DNA of 64,000 nt, taken from contig JANWWJ010000027.1 of the NCBI GenBank assembly GCA_025056305.1, forward strand, positions 154,163 through 218,162, in the 5' to 3' direction. Made by a program: the position numbers and the translations under genes. This document shows positions 9,407 through 18,968 of the stretch, one piece after another. The DNA is from Chitinophagales bacterium (lineage in GTDB: Bacteria; Bacteroidota; Bacteroidia; Chitinophagales; UBA10324). The notes beneath the pieces are model-generated. The model ran no database searches and was not told the origin of the DNA. It was given only the letters and a program-made list of their open reading frames with translations. Numbering within the stretch: the first letter of the stretch is position 1; every line of letters starts with the position of its first letter.

Positions 9407-12400
9407 ATGAAAAAGATCTTTTTACTGGCAGGGCTGGTGATGGCCTGCGGCCACGTGTGGGCGCAAACCGGTGAACTTCAAGGTAGGGTTTACGATGAAG
9501 CCACCGGCGAGGGTATTCCTTTTGCAGCTGTGGTGCTGGAACAGCAAGGCTTGCAACGCTATGTGGGTCAAACAGATGATGACGGCCGTTACACCATTAA
9601 GCCTATTGTGCCGGGTACGTACGACCTGCGGGTCCAATACCTGGGATACCAGCCGGTGATCTTATCCGGAGTAAAGGTTATCGCTGAGCAGATTGCATTC
9701 CAGGACGTGCCCATGAAAGCCAGTGCAACATTATTGCCCGAAGTCAAGGTGGTTACCGACCGACTGATTGACCCTGGAAAAACGGCCACCGGCAGCACTT
9801 TTGACAAGACGGAAATCATGCACTTAGCCACGCGCAACACCAACAATACGGCCAGCCTAACGGCCGGGGTTTTTCAACGAGATGACAATCAAGGGCTGAA
9901 CATTGCAGGGGCTCGTTCCAATGCCACCCAATACTTTGTCGATGGCATCAAGATGCGAGGTTCGGTCAACCTGCCTCAATCCTCAATTGAGCAATTGAGT
10001 GTGATCACCGGTGGCCTTCCCGCTAAATACGGCGATATGCTGGGGGGCTTGGTCACCATAACCACTCGAGGACCCTCGCAGCAATATCACGGAGGAATTG
10101 AATATGTGACTTCCCAATTCTTAGATGCATTCGGATACAACCTGGCAAGCTTCAACTTATCGGGGCCTCTTTTCACTCGTTATAAGGGCACAGATTCGGC
10201 CCGTTCGAGAATGGGATTTTTTGTAAGTGGTGAATGGGAGCACTATCGGGATGCCAGTGCGCGTGCCATACCTATTTATCAGGTCAAACCGGAGGTGTTG
10301 AAATATCTTCAGGAAAATCCGCTGACACCCTCACCTACAGGATCGGGTTTTGTACCTACTTCAGCGTTTATCACTAAAGAAGATTTGTTCACGCAGAAGT
10401 ATCTGCCCAACAATGCCAGCAACTCATATCGCTTCGCTGGTAAACTTGATTTTCAGCTCTCGGATTATATGAACCTAACGTTGGGTTCCAATTTCAGTAT
10501 TGGAAGGTCTATTAATTGGGACTACAACAGCTTATTGTTCGCCGTGGAGACGGCGAATGAGTATTTCAACGCCAATGTCTATCGTGGCTTTGTTCGTTTT
10601 ACGCAACGTTTTCCCACCTCCCTCGAACGGGACAAAGAATCTATCTTTCAGAATGCCTATTATTCTTTGCAGTTTGACTACACTAAGGAATACGAGCGAT
10701 TGGGAGATCCGGAACACGAGTTTAATGCCTTCAACTATGGCTATGTGGGTCGCTTTGAAACCTTGAGGCGGCCGGTTTATTTCTATGGAAAAGACAGTGC
10801 CACCAACTTGACCGGATGGTTATTGTTTGGCTATCTGGACACCCTCGTAAAATACACGCCGGGGACCCTAAATCCCTTGTTGTCGAACTATACGACCAAA
10901 TATTTTGAGTTGGCGCCGGGGCCAACGGGATATTACCGGAGCATTTACGATATTGCCAATGGGGGAGGTATTCTCAATGGCTCGCTGCCGGTAAGCACCA
11001 TGACGGTCTATTCCATGTTTCTTAACACAGGCTATCCGACCAGTTCTTTCGGTTTGCGCAATAACGACCAGTACCACGTTGCCTTGAATGCTTCGGTAGA
11101 TATCATGCGTCGAGGAAAAGGGGAGAAAGGAAAGCATGCCGTTGAATTCGGATTTGAATATGAACAAAGGGTGGATCGCCGATACATTGTGTTTCCGGTT
11201 GGACTGTGGGGCTTGGCCCGCCAGCTTACCAACAGTCATATTCAAAATTTAGATACGAAAAATCCACGCCCTGTTTACGACGAATTTGGCGTTTATCTGG
11301 ATACGGTTAACTATGACCGATTGTTTTTAGCCAGTGAACAAGCCTATTTTGACAAATCGTTGCGTCAACGATTAGGGCTCAACCCCAGTGGGCTGGATTT
11401 CATAGACATTGATGCCATTGATCCGAGCTTGTTATCGTTGGATTTGTTCAGCCCTGACGAGCTGCTCAACAACGGGTCTAACTACTATTTTGCCTATGGT
11501 TATGATTACCTGGGTAATGTACTCAAGTCACAGCCCAGTCTGGAAGATTATTTCTCGCAGCGTGATGCCAACGGCAATTTAACCCGCAACCAGCCAGCTT
11601 ACCGTCCCAACTATGCCGCTGCCTACGTTCAGGATCGCTTTAACTTTCGTGATCTGGTCTTCAACATCGGTGTGCGGGTGGACCGTTTCGACAACAACCA
11701 ATTTGTGCTTAAAGACAAATATTCGCTCTATCCCATCCGCACCGTTGCTGAAGTCACCGATTTAGGACCGCATCCCTCGAACATTCCTTCTAATGCCTAT
11801 GTTTATGTTGATGACATTCAGCAACCCACTACCATCACGGGTTATCGCGTCGGCGACACCTGGTATAATGCACAAGGCACGGAAATCAACGATCCTAAGG
11901 TAATTGCACAAGCCACCACCACGGGCTTGATATCGCCCTACCTGGTCAATAACGATCTGAATTCCTTAGAGTTGACGCCAGCTTCCTTTAAAGATTACAC
12001 GCCGCAGATCACCGTTATGCCACGAATAGCGTTTTCTTTCCCCATTAGCGATGAAGCACTGTTTTTTGCGCATTACGACGTGTTGACGCAGCGGCCATCG
12101 GGTACGGATTCCCGGAGCGTGGCATTAGCTACCATGTTTCAATACTACTTCTTCCGTCAACTGCAGGGGACCGTATTTGCTAATCCCGATTTAAAACCTG
12201 AAAAGACCATCGACTACCAGGTTGGCTTCAAGCAGGCGTTGGGGAATACCTCGGCCTTAACCATTTCTGGTACGTATCGCGAGCTGAAAGATTTGATTCA
12301 GGTGGCAAACATTGCCTATGCTTATCCATTGGATTACATCACCTACACCAATACCGACTTTGGTACGGTAAAGTCGCTTGCCTTTACTTATGAGTTGCGT

Positions 12401-13078
12401 CGCATTCGAAACGTAAAGCTCGATGCCAACTACACGCTTCAGTTTGCTGCTGGAACGGGTTCCAGTGCAACCAGCGGTATTCGGTTGGTGGGATCCGGCT
12501 TACCCAATCTGCGCACCATTGTACCGTTCAGCTACGACCAACGGCACAACATTGCCATTGCTGTAGATTACCGTTTTGGTGAAGGACGCAACTACAACGG
12601 TCCTACCTGGGGCAAAGCCGGAATTCCATATCTGGCCAACACGGGCTTGAACGTCATTTTGAGGGCCGGCTCGGGTACGCCCTATTCCAAACAGACCAGC
12701 CCGACGCCTACAGCTCTATTTGGGGTAGCCACGCAGACTTCTCTGGATGGCAGCGTGAACGGTTCGCGCCTGCCCTGGTCGTTTAAGGTGGATGCCAAAC
12801 TGGATAAAGACTTCCGCGTATCGCAAACAAAGGATCTCTACTTGAACATCTACTTGCTGGCGCAGAATCTGTTCAACACAGCCAATGTGCTCACAGTCTA
12901 TGCTTTCACCGGAAACCCTGATGACGACGGCTATCTGTCGTCGGCTACGGGGCAGCAAGCGGTGGCAGCTCAAATCAATCCGGAAACATTTGAGTTGCTT
13001 TATGACATCAAACAAAATCGGCCCTTCCATTACAGCCTGGCGCGCAGGCTGCAGCTGGGGGCAATTTTTAATTTTTAA
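9407..13078 (+). CDS. TonB-dependent receptor with carboxypeptidase-like regulatory domain
   Basis: A 1223-residue outer-membrane receptor. A clear signal peptide (MKKIFLLAGLVMACGHVWAQ) is followed by a carboxypeptidase-D regulatory-like domain (about 20-105: GEGIPFAAVVLEQQG, YDLRVQYLGYQPV), a plug domain (about 125-235: LNIAGARSNATQYFVDGIK, LPAKYGDMLGGLVTI) and a large barrel ending in an aromatic residue. The plug is of the type often paired with T9SS cargo, not the SusC type. The start was chosen from the signal peptide and the promoter just upstream. It is followed after 48 bases by a secreted protein and then a PorV-like barrel, implying one operon. The ligand is unknown. Confidence 0.92.
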   Translation: MKKIFLLAGLVMACGHVWAQTGELQGRVYDEATGEGIPFAAVVLEQQGLQRYVGQTDDDGRYTIKPIVPGTYDLRVQYLGYQPVILSGVKVIAEQIAFQDVPMKASATLLPEVKVVTDRLIDPGKTATGSTFDKTEIMHLATRNTNNTASLTAGVFQRDDNQGLNIAGARSNATQYFVDGIKMRGSVNLPQSSIEQLSVITGGLPAKYGDMLGGLVTITTRGPSQQYHGGIEYVTSQFLDAFGYNLASFNLSGPLFTRYKGTDSARSRMGFFVSGEWEHYRDASARAIPIYQVKPEVLKYLQENPLTPSPTGSGFVPTSAFITKEDLFTQKYLPNNASNSYRFAGKLDFQLSDYMNLTLGSNFSIGRSINWDYNSLLFAVETANEYFNANVYRGFVRFTQRFPTSLERDKESIFQNAYYSLQFDYTKEYERLGDPEHEFNAFNYGYVGRFETLRRPVYFYGKDSATNLTGWLLFGYLDTLVKYTPGTLNPLLSNYTTKYFELAPGPTGYYRSIYDIANGGGILNGSLPVSTMTVYSMFLNTGYPTSSFGLRNNDQYHVALNASVDIMRRGKGEKGKHAVEFGFEYEQRVDRRYIVFPVGLWGLARQLTNSHIQNLDTKNPRPVYDEFGVYLDTVNYDRLFLASEQAYFDKSLRQRLGLNPSGLDFIDIDAIDPSLLSLDLFSPDELLNNGSNYYFAYGYDYLGNVLKSQPSLEDYFSQRDANGNLTRNQPAYRPNYAAAYVQDRFNFRDLVFNIGVRVDRFDNNQFVLKDKYSLYPIRTVAEVTDLGPHPSNIPSNAYVYVDDIQQPTTITGYRVGDTWYNAQGTEINDPKVIAQATTTGLISPYLVNNDLNSLELTPASFKDYTPQITVMPRIAFSFPISDEALFFAHYDVLTQRPSGTDSRSVALATMFQYYFFRQLQGTVFANPDLKPEKTIDYQVGFKQALGNTSALTISGTYRELKDLIQVANIAYAYPLDYITYTNTDFGTVKSLAFTYELRRIRNVKLDANYTLQFAAGTGSSATSGIRLVGSGLPNLRTIVPFSYDQRHNIAIAVDYRFGEGRNYNGPTWGKAGIPYLANTGLNVILRAGSGTPYSKQTSPTPTALFGVATQTSLDGSVNGSRLPWSFKVDAKLDKDFRVSQTKDLYLNIYLLAQNLFNTANVLTVYAFTGNPDDDGYLSSATGQQAVAAQINPETFELLYDIKQNRPFHYSLARRLQLGAIFNF

Positions 13079-13126
13079 CTCATTTTTTGAAATAAAACAA
13101 AACAAAATAATAGTAAACCCAAGACC

Positions 13127-16100
13127 ATGAGCCGAATTGGTTTGACGTTAATGGCTTTCGTGATGAGTGCAGCGGCAAGCTTTGCGCGGGAAAACATCGG
13201 AAAGCCGCCGGGTGGGGGTAAGTTGAGTACATCGCCCAAGCTGCATGCAGGCGACTGTGCGCCAGCCACCTCATCTATTGACCTTGACATCAACAATATC
13301 CGCGCTCGTATCCATAACGGAGGCGACATGTGGTGGGATCTGGTCAACAATGCAAAATATGAGGTGCCCAAAAGCCTGCCCGGACAACCGGAAAATCCCA
13401 GCAGTCTTTTTGCCGGCGCAGTTTGGATCGGAGGCATTGATGCTCAGAATCAGCTCAAAGTTGCCGCCGCTACTTATAGGCAAAGTGGAAACGACTACTT
13501 CCCCGGCCCTTTGGATGAAAACGGTGTCATAGATGCAACCATCTGTAATCTGTGGGACAAGCACTTTGAAGTGTTGGGTTCAGAAATTGATTCCTTTTTG
13601 CAGCTGTTTGAAGCCACCGGGGGCAACATATCGCCCAATCAGATTCCCAAAGGAGTTTTGAACTGGCCGGCCTATGGCAATCCATACTTCCCTCAGGTAG
13701 GTAACCGCAACATGGCCCCCTTTGAGGATTACGACGGTAATGGCTATTACGATCCTACTGGCGGCGATTACCCCGTTATTGATGAAACCTGTCAGAAAAA
13801 AACATATGCCGATCAAATGATTTGGTGGGTTTATAATGACAACGGAAACATTCATACCGAGACGGGGGCTATCAACATCGGAATGGAAATACAGGCGTTG
13901 GCCTTTGCCTTTAAAACCAACGACGAAGTCAATGATATGACTTTTTACAAATACCGTCTTTACAATAAAGCCACCATTCCCTTAGACAGCTGCTTTATGG
14001 GTCAATGGGTAGATCCTGACCTGGGTTGCTATACCGACGACTACATTGGTTGTGACATCGAAACCGGTCTTGGCATTGTGTACAATGCCAATGCCGTGGA
14101 TGCCCAAAGTTGTGCCCTCAACTATGGCAATCAACCTCCTTACCTGGGAGTGGATTATTTCCAGGGGCCTTTTGACGAAAACGGTGTTCGCCTCGGCCTT
14201 AGTTCATTTTTGTATTACAACAACGACTTCTCTCAGATAGGTAATCCGGAAGATGCCAGCGATTATTACGGCTATCTTTCCGGCACATGGAAAGACGGTA
14301 CGCCATTTACCTACGGTGGGAACGCTTATGGAGGCACAGTTAAAACCAACTATGTATTTCCTGACGACCCAAGCGACCCGAACGGGTGGTCGGAATGCGC
14401 TGCCAACAACCCTCCAGCAGACCGACGCACCATGCAGAATTCCGGGCCGTTCCGTTTGGATCCGGGCGCCAGCAATGAAATCGTCGTCGGTGTGGTATGG
14501 GTAAGACCACCCATAGGTACTTATCCCTGTCCGCCATACAAGTTGCTCAAACAGGCGGATGAAAAAGCTCAAGCCCTCTTTGACAATTGCTTCCAGTTAA
14601 AGGACGGTCCCCCTGCACCAGACTTGGAAATTGTGGAGTTAGACCGTGAGCTCATCATTTCCATCGTCAACACTAAAGACATTGAGAATTTTTCCATAGC
14701 AGATCCTGCTATAAAAGCGTTGAATTCACCGGATTCGCTGTATCGCTTCGAAGGCTACAAACTTTATCAATTGGTCAATGGCGATGTGAGTGTTCAGGAC
14801 TATGATGACCCATCGAAAGCGCGGCTGATTTTTCAATGCGATGTAAAAAACGGAGTAGGTAAAATTGTTAACTACGTTTACGACGTAAACTTGGACGTGC
14901 CAGGGCAAGATCAGGTACCCAACGTGCCGGTGCTGATGGTTGACGGGGCCGATCAAGGTATTTCGCACACGGTTAGAGTGATCAACGATGCCTTTGCAAC
15001 CGGCGACCCACGACTGATCAATAACAAAACCTATTACTTCAGTATTGTAAGCTATGCTTATAATTACTTTAAGGTCAATGACACGATTTTTGATGACGAG
15101 GGCAACATCATCAGCATCACCAGCGTATTTCAAAATCAGCCTTATCTGGAAGGTCGTAAAAACATTAAGATTTATTCGGCCATACCACACCTTACGGCAC
15201 CAGAATCCGGAGGCTTGGTGTTGAATGCCTCGTACGGCGACGGGCCGGTCATCACTCGTTTAGAGGGGGCAGGGCACGGCCGACTGGTTGTGGATCTTAC
15301 TCCTGAGTCGGTTCAGGATATTTTGAACAGTCCGAACCATCGGAGTTACCGCCTAACCTACCAGGGAGGAAAGGGGCCGGTCAACATTAAAGTGTACAAT
15401 CCCAAAGTCGTGCCCAATGCCACATTTGAACTGGCGCTGGTGGATGCCAATCCCATTGGCGCCAATAAATTGTTAAATGCAGCGACCACACGATGGTATA
15501 TAAAAAATCTTAATACGGGTGAGGTGGTTTACTCCGATACAACCATCAACTATGGCAACGAACAATTAATTCCTGACTGGGGATTATCTGTTTACATTTT
15601 GCAATCCCGAAACCCGGGCAACACCAACACTGTACCGGGAGACGAGACTTTTGGTTATCTGGAATCGAGCCTCACCTATGCGGATCCGCAAAAAATGTGG
15701 CTGTCCGGTGTTCAAGATCAGGACGGAGAAACGCCCTTAAACTGGATTCGTGCCGGCAGTTCCAATGCGCCAAACTCTGAATATCCGGATTACATTGGTA
15801 TTGATCCAAATAAACATTTTGCTAACATTATCAACGGCACATGGGCACCGTATCGACTGGCCGCAAACGATGCCACCAAGCCATTGTCGCCGGCGTGGAA
15901 TGACGTGTCGCACACCAGCAGCACGCTGAATCCCTTGGACAGCCTCATCAGCATAGATCTTGTTTTTACGCCAGACCGCTCCAAATGGTCGCGTTGCGTA
16001 GTAATCGAATTACAAAATGAAGCGGTGCTGGCCGAAGGGGGCAAAAAGAAATTTGACCTTCGTGCTGGCCAAAGCCGTGATATTGATGGCAACCCTATTG

Positions 16101-16918
16101 CGGGAGAAACCGGCATGTCTTGGTTCCCGGGTTATGCAATTAATCCGGAAACAGGGGAGCGGCTCAACGTTTTCTTCGGAGAGGATTCGTGGCTGGTCAG
16201 TCAAAACGGACGGGACATGTGGTGGAACCCCACAAGTGGCCTTTTCTCTCCGGTGTTTGAAATCTGGGCCGGAGGTAAGCATTTTGTCTATGTTTCCCGT
16301 ACCCGATATGACGGATGTGCCAACTTTTATAATCTATTGAAAACCGGTGCAACGACCGACAGGCGAAACGTAATGAAAACCATTTGCTGGGTTGGGATAC
16401 CGATGTTGGCCAGCGGCTACGAGTTCTTGCCCATTTCCGAAGGCTTCATTCCAACGGAAACCACTTTGCGCATTCGGGTAGCCAAGCCCTATAAGCAGTA
16501 TTTCACTGATGATGTTACAAACAATGGCATGCCTCGCTATCAATTTAGCACGGCCAACTTGGCGGCGGTGCGTGGTGACCTGCCGACAGCTCAGAGCGCC
16601 TTGGACCTCATCCGCGTTGTGCCTAATCCGTATTACGCCTACTCTGCCTATGAAGTCAGTCAGGTGGACAACCGGGTAAAGATTACCAATTTGCCGCCTA
16701 AGTGCACGATCACTATTTACGCTTTGAACGGCACGCAGGTCCGGCGATTTGAACGCGACGATCCTACCATCACATCATTGGATTGGGATTTGAAAAACGA
16801 TGCGGGCATTCCCATTGCCAGTGGTCTTTACATCATTCATATAAATGCGCCAGGTATTGGCGAAAAAACGCTTAAATGGTTTGGCGTGTTGCGTCCTACA
16901 GATTTGACCAACTATTAA
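13127..16918 (+). CDS. Large secreted protein with T9SS type A-like C-terminal domain
   Basis: A 1263-residue exported protein with signal peptide MSRIGLTLMAFVMSAAASFA. The N-terminal part carries motifs such as RIHNGGDMWWDLV and LFAGAVWIGGID that I associate with large uncharacterised Bacteroidota secreted proteins. A related GRDMWWNPTSG motif recurs near residue 1028. The final 100 residues (LIRVVPNPYYAYSAYE, KITNLPPKCTITIYALNG, SGLYIIHI) form a FlgD-like/T9SS type A tail. It is expected to cross the outer membrane by T9SS and stay on or leave the surface. The gene starts 48 bases after the receptor and ends 15 bases before the PorV-like gene. No enzymatic motif was recognised. Confidence 0.85.
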   Translation: MSRIGLTLMAFVMSAAASFARENIGKPPGGGKLSTSPKLHAGDCAPATSSIDLDINNIRARIHNGGDMWWDLVNNAKYEVPKSLPGQPENPSSLFAGAVWIGGIDAQNQLKVAAATYRQSGNDYFPGPLDENGVIDATICNLWDKHFEVLGSEIDSFLQLFEATGGNISPNQIPKGVLNWPAYGNPYFPQVGNRNMAPFEDYDGNGYYDPTGGDYPVIDETCQKKTYADQMIWWVYNDNGNIHTETGAINIGMEIQALAFAFKTNDEVNDMTFYKYRLYNKATIPLDSCFMGQWVDPDLGCYTDDYIGCDIETGLGIVYNANAVDAQSCALNYGNQPPYLGVDYFQGPFDENGVRLGLSSFLYYNNDFSQIGNPEDASDYYGYLSGTWKDGTPFTYGGNAYGGTVKTNYVFPDDPSDPNGWSECAANNPPADRRTMQNSGPFRLDPGASNEIVVGVVWVRPPIGTYPCPPYKLLKQADEKAQALFDNCFQLKDGPPAPDLEIVELDRELIISIVNTKDIENFSIADPAIKALNSPDSLYRFEGYKLYQLVNGDVSVQDYDDPSKARLIFQCDVKNGVGKIVNYVYDVNLDVPGQDQVPNVPVLMVDGADQGISHTVRVINDAFATGDPRLINNKTYYFSIVSYAYNYFKVNDTIFDDEGNIISITSVFQNQPYLEGRKNIKIYSAIPHLTAPESGGLVLNASYGDGPVITRLEGAGHGRLVVDLTPESVQDILNSPNHRSYRLTYQGGKGPVNIKVYNPKVVPNATFELALVDANPIGANKLLNAATTRWYIKNLNTGEVVYSDTTINYGNEQLIPDWGLSVYILQSRNPGNTNTVPGDETFGYLESSLTYADPQKMWLSGVQDQDGETPLNWIRAGSSNAPNSEYPDYIGIDPNKHFANIINGTWAPYRLAANDATKPLSPAWNDVSHTSSTLNPLDSLISIDLVFTPDRSKWSRCVVIELQNEAVLAEGGKKKFDLRAGQSRDIDGNPIAGETGMSWFPGYAINPETGERLNVFFGEDSWLVSQNGRDMWWNPTSGLFSPVFEIWAGGKHFVYVSRTRYDGCANFYNLLKTGATTDRRNVMKTICWVGIPMLASGYEFLPISEGFIPTETTLRIRVAKPYKQYFTDDVTNNGMPRYQFSTANLAAVRGDLPTAQSALDLIRVVPNPYYAYSAYEVSQVDNRVKITNLPPKCTITIYALNGTQVRRFERDDPTITSLDWDLKNDAGIPIASGLYIIHINAPGIGEKTLKWFGVLRPTDLTNY

Positions 16919-16933
16919 ACATTTGTTCCAACC

Positions 16934-17995
16934 ATGAAAAAGTTTTTGACTGTTTCGTTAGCGCTGATGTTGGCAGCCCAAGTGTATTCCGGAAATCGGG
17001 ATCGTCAGGGAGAGGCCGGTGCTTCCGAGCTGCTGATCAATCCATGGTCATCGAGCTCAGGTTGGGATGGCGTAAACACTTCATGCGTAACAGGGGTGGA
17101 AGCCCTCAATCATAATGTTGCAGGGCTGGCTTTTGTACGTAAGACCGAGCTGGTGTTCTCGCATACGGAATGGCTCGTGGGCACAGGTATTCGAATCAAC
17201 ACATTTGGCTTTGGGCAATCGCTGGGTGCCCGCGGAGGCGTCATTGGTGCTTCAGTTATGAGTGTCGATTTCGGAGACATTCCCATTACTACCACCAGTC
17301 TGCCGGAAGGAGGTTTAGGCACGTACAGTCCGCAATTCATCAATCTGGCCGTGGCTTACGCCAAGGAATTCTCCAACAGCATTTACGGAGGTTTTGTGAT
17401 TCGGGGCATATCGGAAGCCATTTCTGACGTGTCGGCATTTGGGGCATGCATAGATGCGGGGATTCAGTATGTCACCGGCCCACGCCATGATCCCGATCGC
17501 ATAAAGTTTGGCATTGCCCTGCGAAACATCGGTACACGCATGACTTTCGGGGGCGATGGTTTGTCGTTCCGTGGCTTCCCTCCCGAATCTCAGGATTATA
17601 CCATGACGTTAGAGCAGCGGTCACAAGGGTTTGAATTGCCTTCGTTGATGAATATAGGAATTTCATATGCATTGCCACTAAATAAACAAATGCCTGAGCT
17701 GCATGTGCTCACGGTTGCAGGAAACTTTACCTCCAACTCTTTTTCTCAGGATCAAATCGGAGGGGGGCTGGAATATGCATTCCGGCAGACGGTAATGCTG
17801 CGTGCCGGTTATAATTATCAGAAAAACCTCACTGATCCCAGCCTGCGGGTCACTGCACTGACGGGCTTGTCGGCCGGCGCAAGTTTTTTGGTTCCGCTGA
17901 AGAAAGGCGGCCCGCGTTTAGGTATAGATTACTCTTACCGCGCAAGCGATCCGTTTGAGGGTACGCATTCGGCAGGCATCCGCATCGTTTTGTAA
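16934..17995 (+). CDS. PorV/PorQ-family outer-membrane beta-barrel protein
   Basis: A 353-residue protein with signal peptide MKKFLTVSLALMLAAQVYSG. It opens with AGASELLINPWSSSSGW and ALNHNVAGLAF, where PorV/PorQ proteins have the AG...ELL.P...G and NPAGLA motifs, and continues as alternating beta strands ending in RIVL. PorV shuttles T9SS cargo from the translocon to the surface attachment complex. This copy is linked to a cargo gene and a TonB receptor, so it may be a dedicated paralogue and not the housekeeping PorV. It is the last gene of the unit: a strong terminator begins 18 bases after the stop. Confidence 0.82.
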   Translation: MKKFLTVSLALMLAAQVYSGNRDRQGEAGASELLINPWSSSSGWDGVNTSCVTGVEALNHNVAGLAFVRKTELVFSHTEWLVGTGIRINTFGFGQSLGARGGVIGASVMSVDFGDIPITTTSLPEGGLGTYSPQFINLAVAYAKEFSNSIYGGFVIRGISEAISDVSAFGACIDAGIQYVTGPRHDPDRIKFGIALRNIGTRMTFGGDGLSFRGFPPESQDYTMTLEQRSQGFELPSLMNIGISYALPLNKQMPELHVLTVAGNFTSNSFSQDQIGGGLEYAFRQTVMLRAGYNYQKNLTDPSLRVTALTGLSAGASFLVPLKKGGPRLGIDYSYRASDPFEGTHSAGIRIVL

Positions 17996-18000
17996 TTTTG
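17993..18000 (+). promoter_or_regulatory. Possible -7 element upstream of greA
   Basis: TAATTTTG overlaps the stop codon of the PorV-like gene and matches TAnnTTTG exactly, but no TTG lies at the right distance upstream. If used, the transcript would start just before the hairpin at 18014-18053 and carry it as a leader to greA. Confidence 0.3.
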
Positions 18001-18013
18001 CTCAGCACAACAG

Positions 18014-18053
18014 GGAAACGCTTTGGGGGCACTCAGCGTTTCCTTTTTGTTTT
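18014..18053 (+). terminator. Strong Rho-independent terminator before greA
   Basis: The perfect 9-base arms GGAAACGCT (18014-18022) and AGCGTTTCC (18035-18043) enclose a 12-base loop and are followed by TTTTTGTTTT. It should end the receptor/cargo/PorV transcript. Only 19 bases separate it from the greA ATG and no promoter is visible in them, so greA transcripts must either read through this hairpin or begin upstream of it. Confidence 0.85.
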
Positions 18054-18072
18054 CCCTAAAAACGAACAGGTT

Positions 18073-18561
18073 ATGGCTGAAACGGTTTATTTAACGCAGG
18101 AAGGATTGGAAAAGATCAAAAGTGAGCTGCAGGATCTGCGCACGCGAGGGCGTGCCGAAATCGCTCGTGCCATTCAGGAAGCACGCGAAAAAGGGGACTT
18201 ATCGGAAAATGCTGAATATCATGCAGCCAAGGAAGCCCAAAGCCTTCTGGAATATCGAATTGCACAGCTGGAACAAACCCTGATGCATGCTAGGGTAATC
18301 GATGCCTCGCGAATGGATGGTAGCCGAGTCATGTTGTTATCCAGTGTCAAAGTGCGCAATCTGAAAACAAATCAGGTCAGCGTTTTTATGCTTGTATCGG
18401 AATCGGAGGCAGACGTGAAGCAGGGTAAGATTTCCATTGCTTCGCCTATAGGCAAAGGTCTGATTGGCAAGACCGTGGGAGAAATTGCAGAGATAGCTGC
18501 ACCGGCCGGGATCATCCGATTGGAGGTTTTGGAAATAGGAATTACTTCAACGTCGATCTGA
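18073..18561 (+). CDS. greA: Transcription elongation factor GreA
   Basis: A 162-residue factor that inserts a coiled coil into the RNA polymerase secondary channel and stimulates cleavage of backtracked RNA. The N-terminal coiled coil (1-75) carries the acidic tip GDLSENAEY with Asp42 and Glu45. The C-terminal FKBP-like domain shows SPIGKGLIGKTVGE. An upstream in-frame extension exists, but the ATG at 18073 gives the conserved MAETVYLTQEG start. The stop overlaps the start of the HIT gene (TGATG), so the two are probably translationally coupled. Confidence 0.96.
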   Translation: MAETVYLTQEGLEKIKSELQDLRTRGRAEIARAIQEAREKGDLSENAEYHAAKEAQSLLEYRIAQLEQTLMHARVIDASRMDGSRVMLLSSVKVRNLKTNQVSVFMLVSESEADVKQGKISIASPIGKGLIGKTVGEIAEIAAPAGIIRLEVLEIGITSTSI

Positions 18562-18968
18562 TGCCCAGTGTATTTACACGTATCGTGCGCCGGGAAATTC
18601 CGGCTCATATTGTAGCCGAAGATGAATGCTGCCTTGCCTTTCTGGATATCCATCCACTGACCCGGGGGCATGTTCTGGCTATTCCCAAAAAAGAAGTGGA
18701 TTACCTCTTTGATCTCGATGATGAAACGCTGCAAGCTTTATTTGTGTTTTGCAAACGCGTAGCTGCTGCAATTAAAGCCGTTGTTCCTTGTCAACGTATT
18801 GGCGTGGCTGTTGTGGGCCTAGAAGTACCCCATGCGCATGTGCACCTGATTCCCTTACAGCATGTGGAGGATATAAACTTCAGCCGGCCGCGCGTGCGTC
18901 TCAGTGAGGAAGAAATGAAGACACTGGCCTTGGCGATTGCAGAACAGTTCTCCCTCAAGGAAGGATGA
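18561..18968 (+). CDS. HIT-family nucleotide hydrolase/transferase
   Basis: A 135-residue histidine-triad protein. The catalytic HAHVH is at 91-95 (PHAHVHLIPL), and the N-terminal half has FTRIVRREIPAHIVAEDE and HPLTRGHVLAIPK, typical of the Hint branch that hydrolyses purine nucleoside phosphoramidates and adenylates. It overlaps greA by one base at the start and the convergent ruvC by 14 bases at the end. Confidence 0.93.
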   Translation: MPSVFTRIVRREIPAHIVAEDECCLAFLDIHPLTRGHVLAIPKKEVDYLFDLDDETLQALFVFCKRVAAAIKAVVPCQRIGVAVVGLEVPHAHVHLIPLQHVEDINFSRPRVRLSEEEMKTLALAIAEQFSLKEG

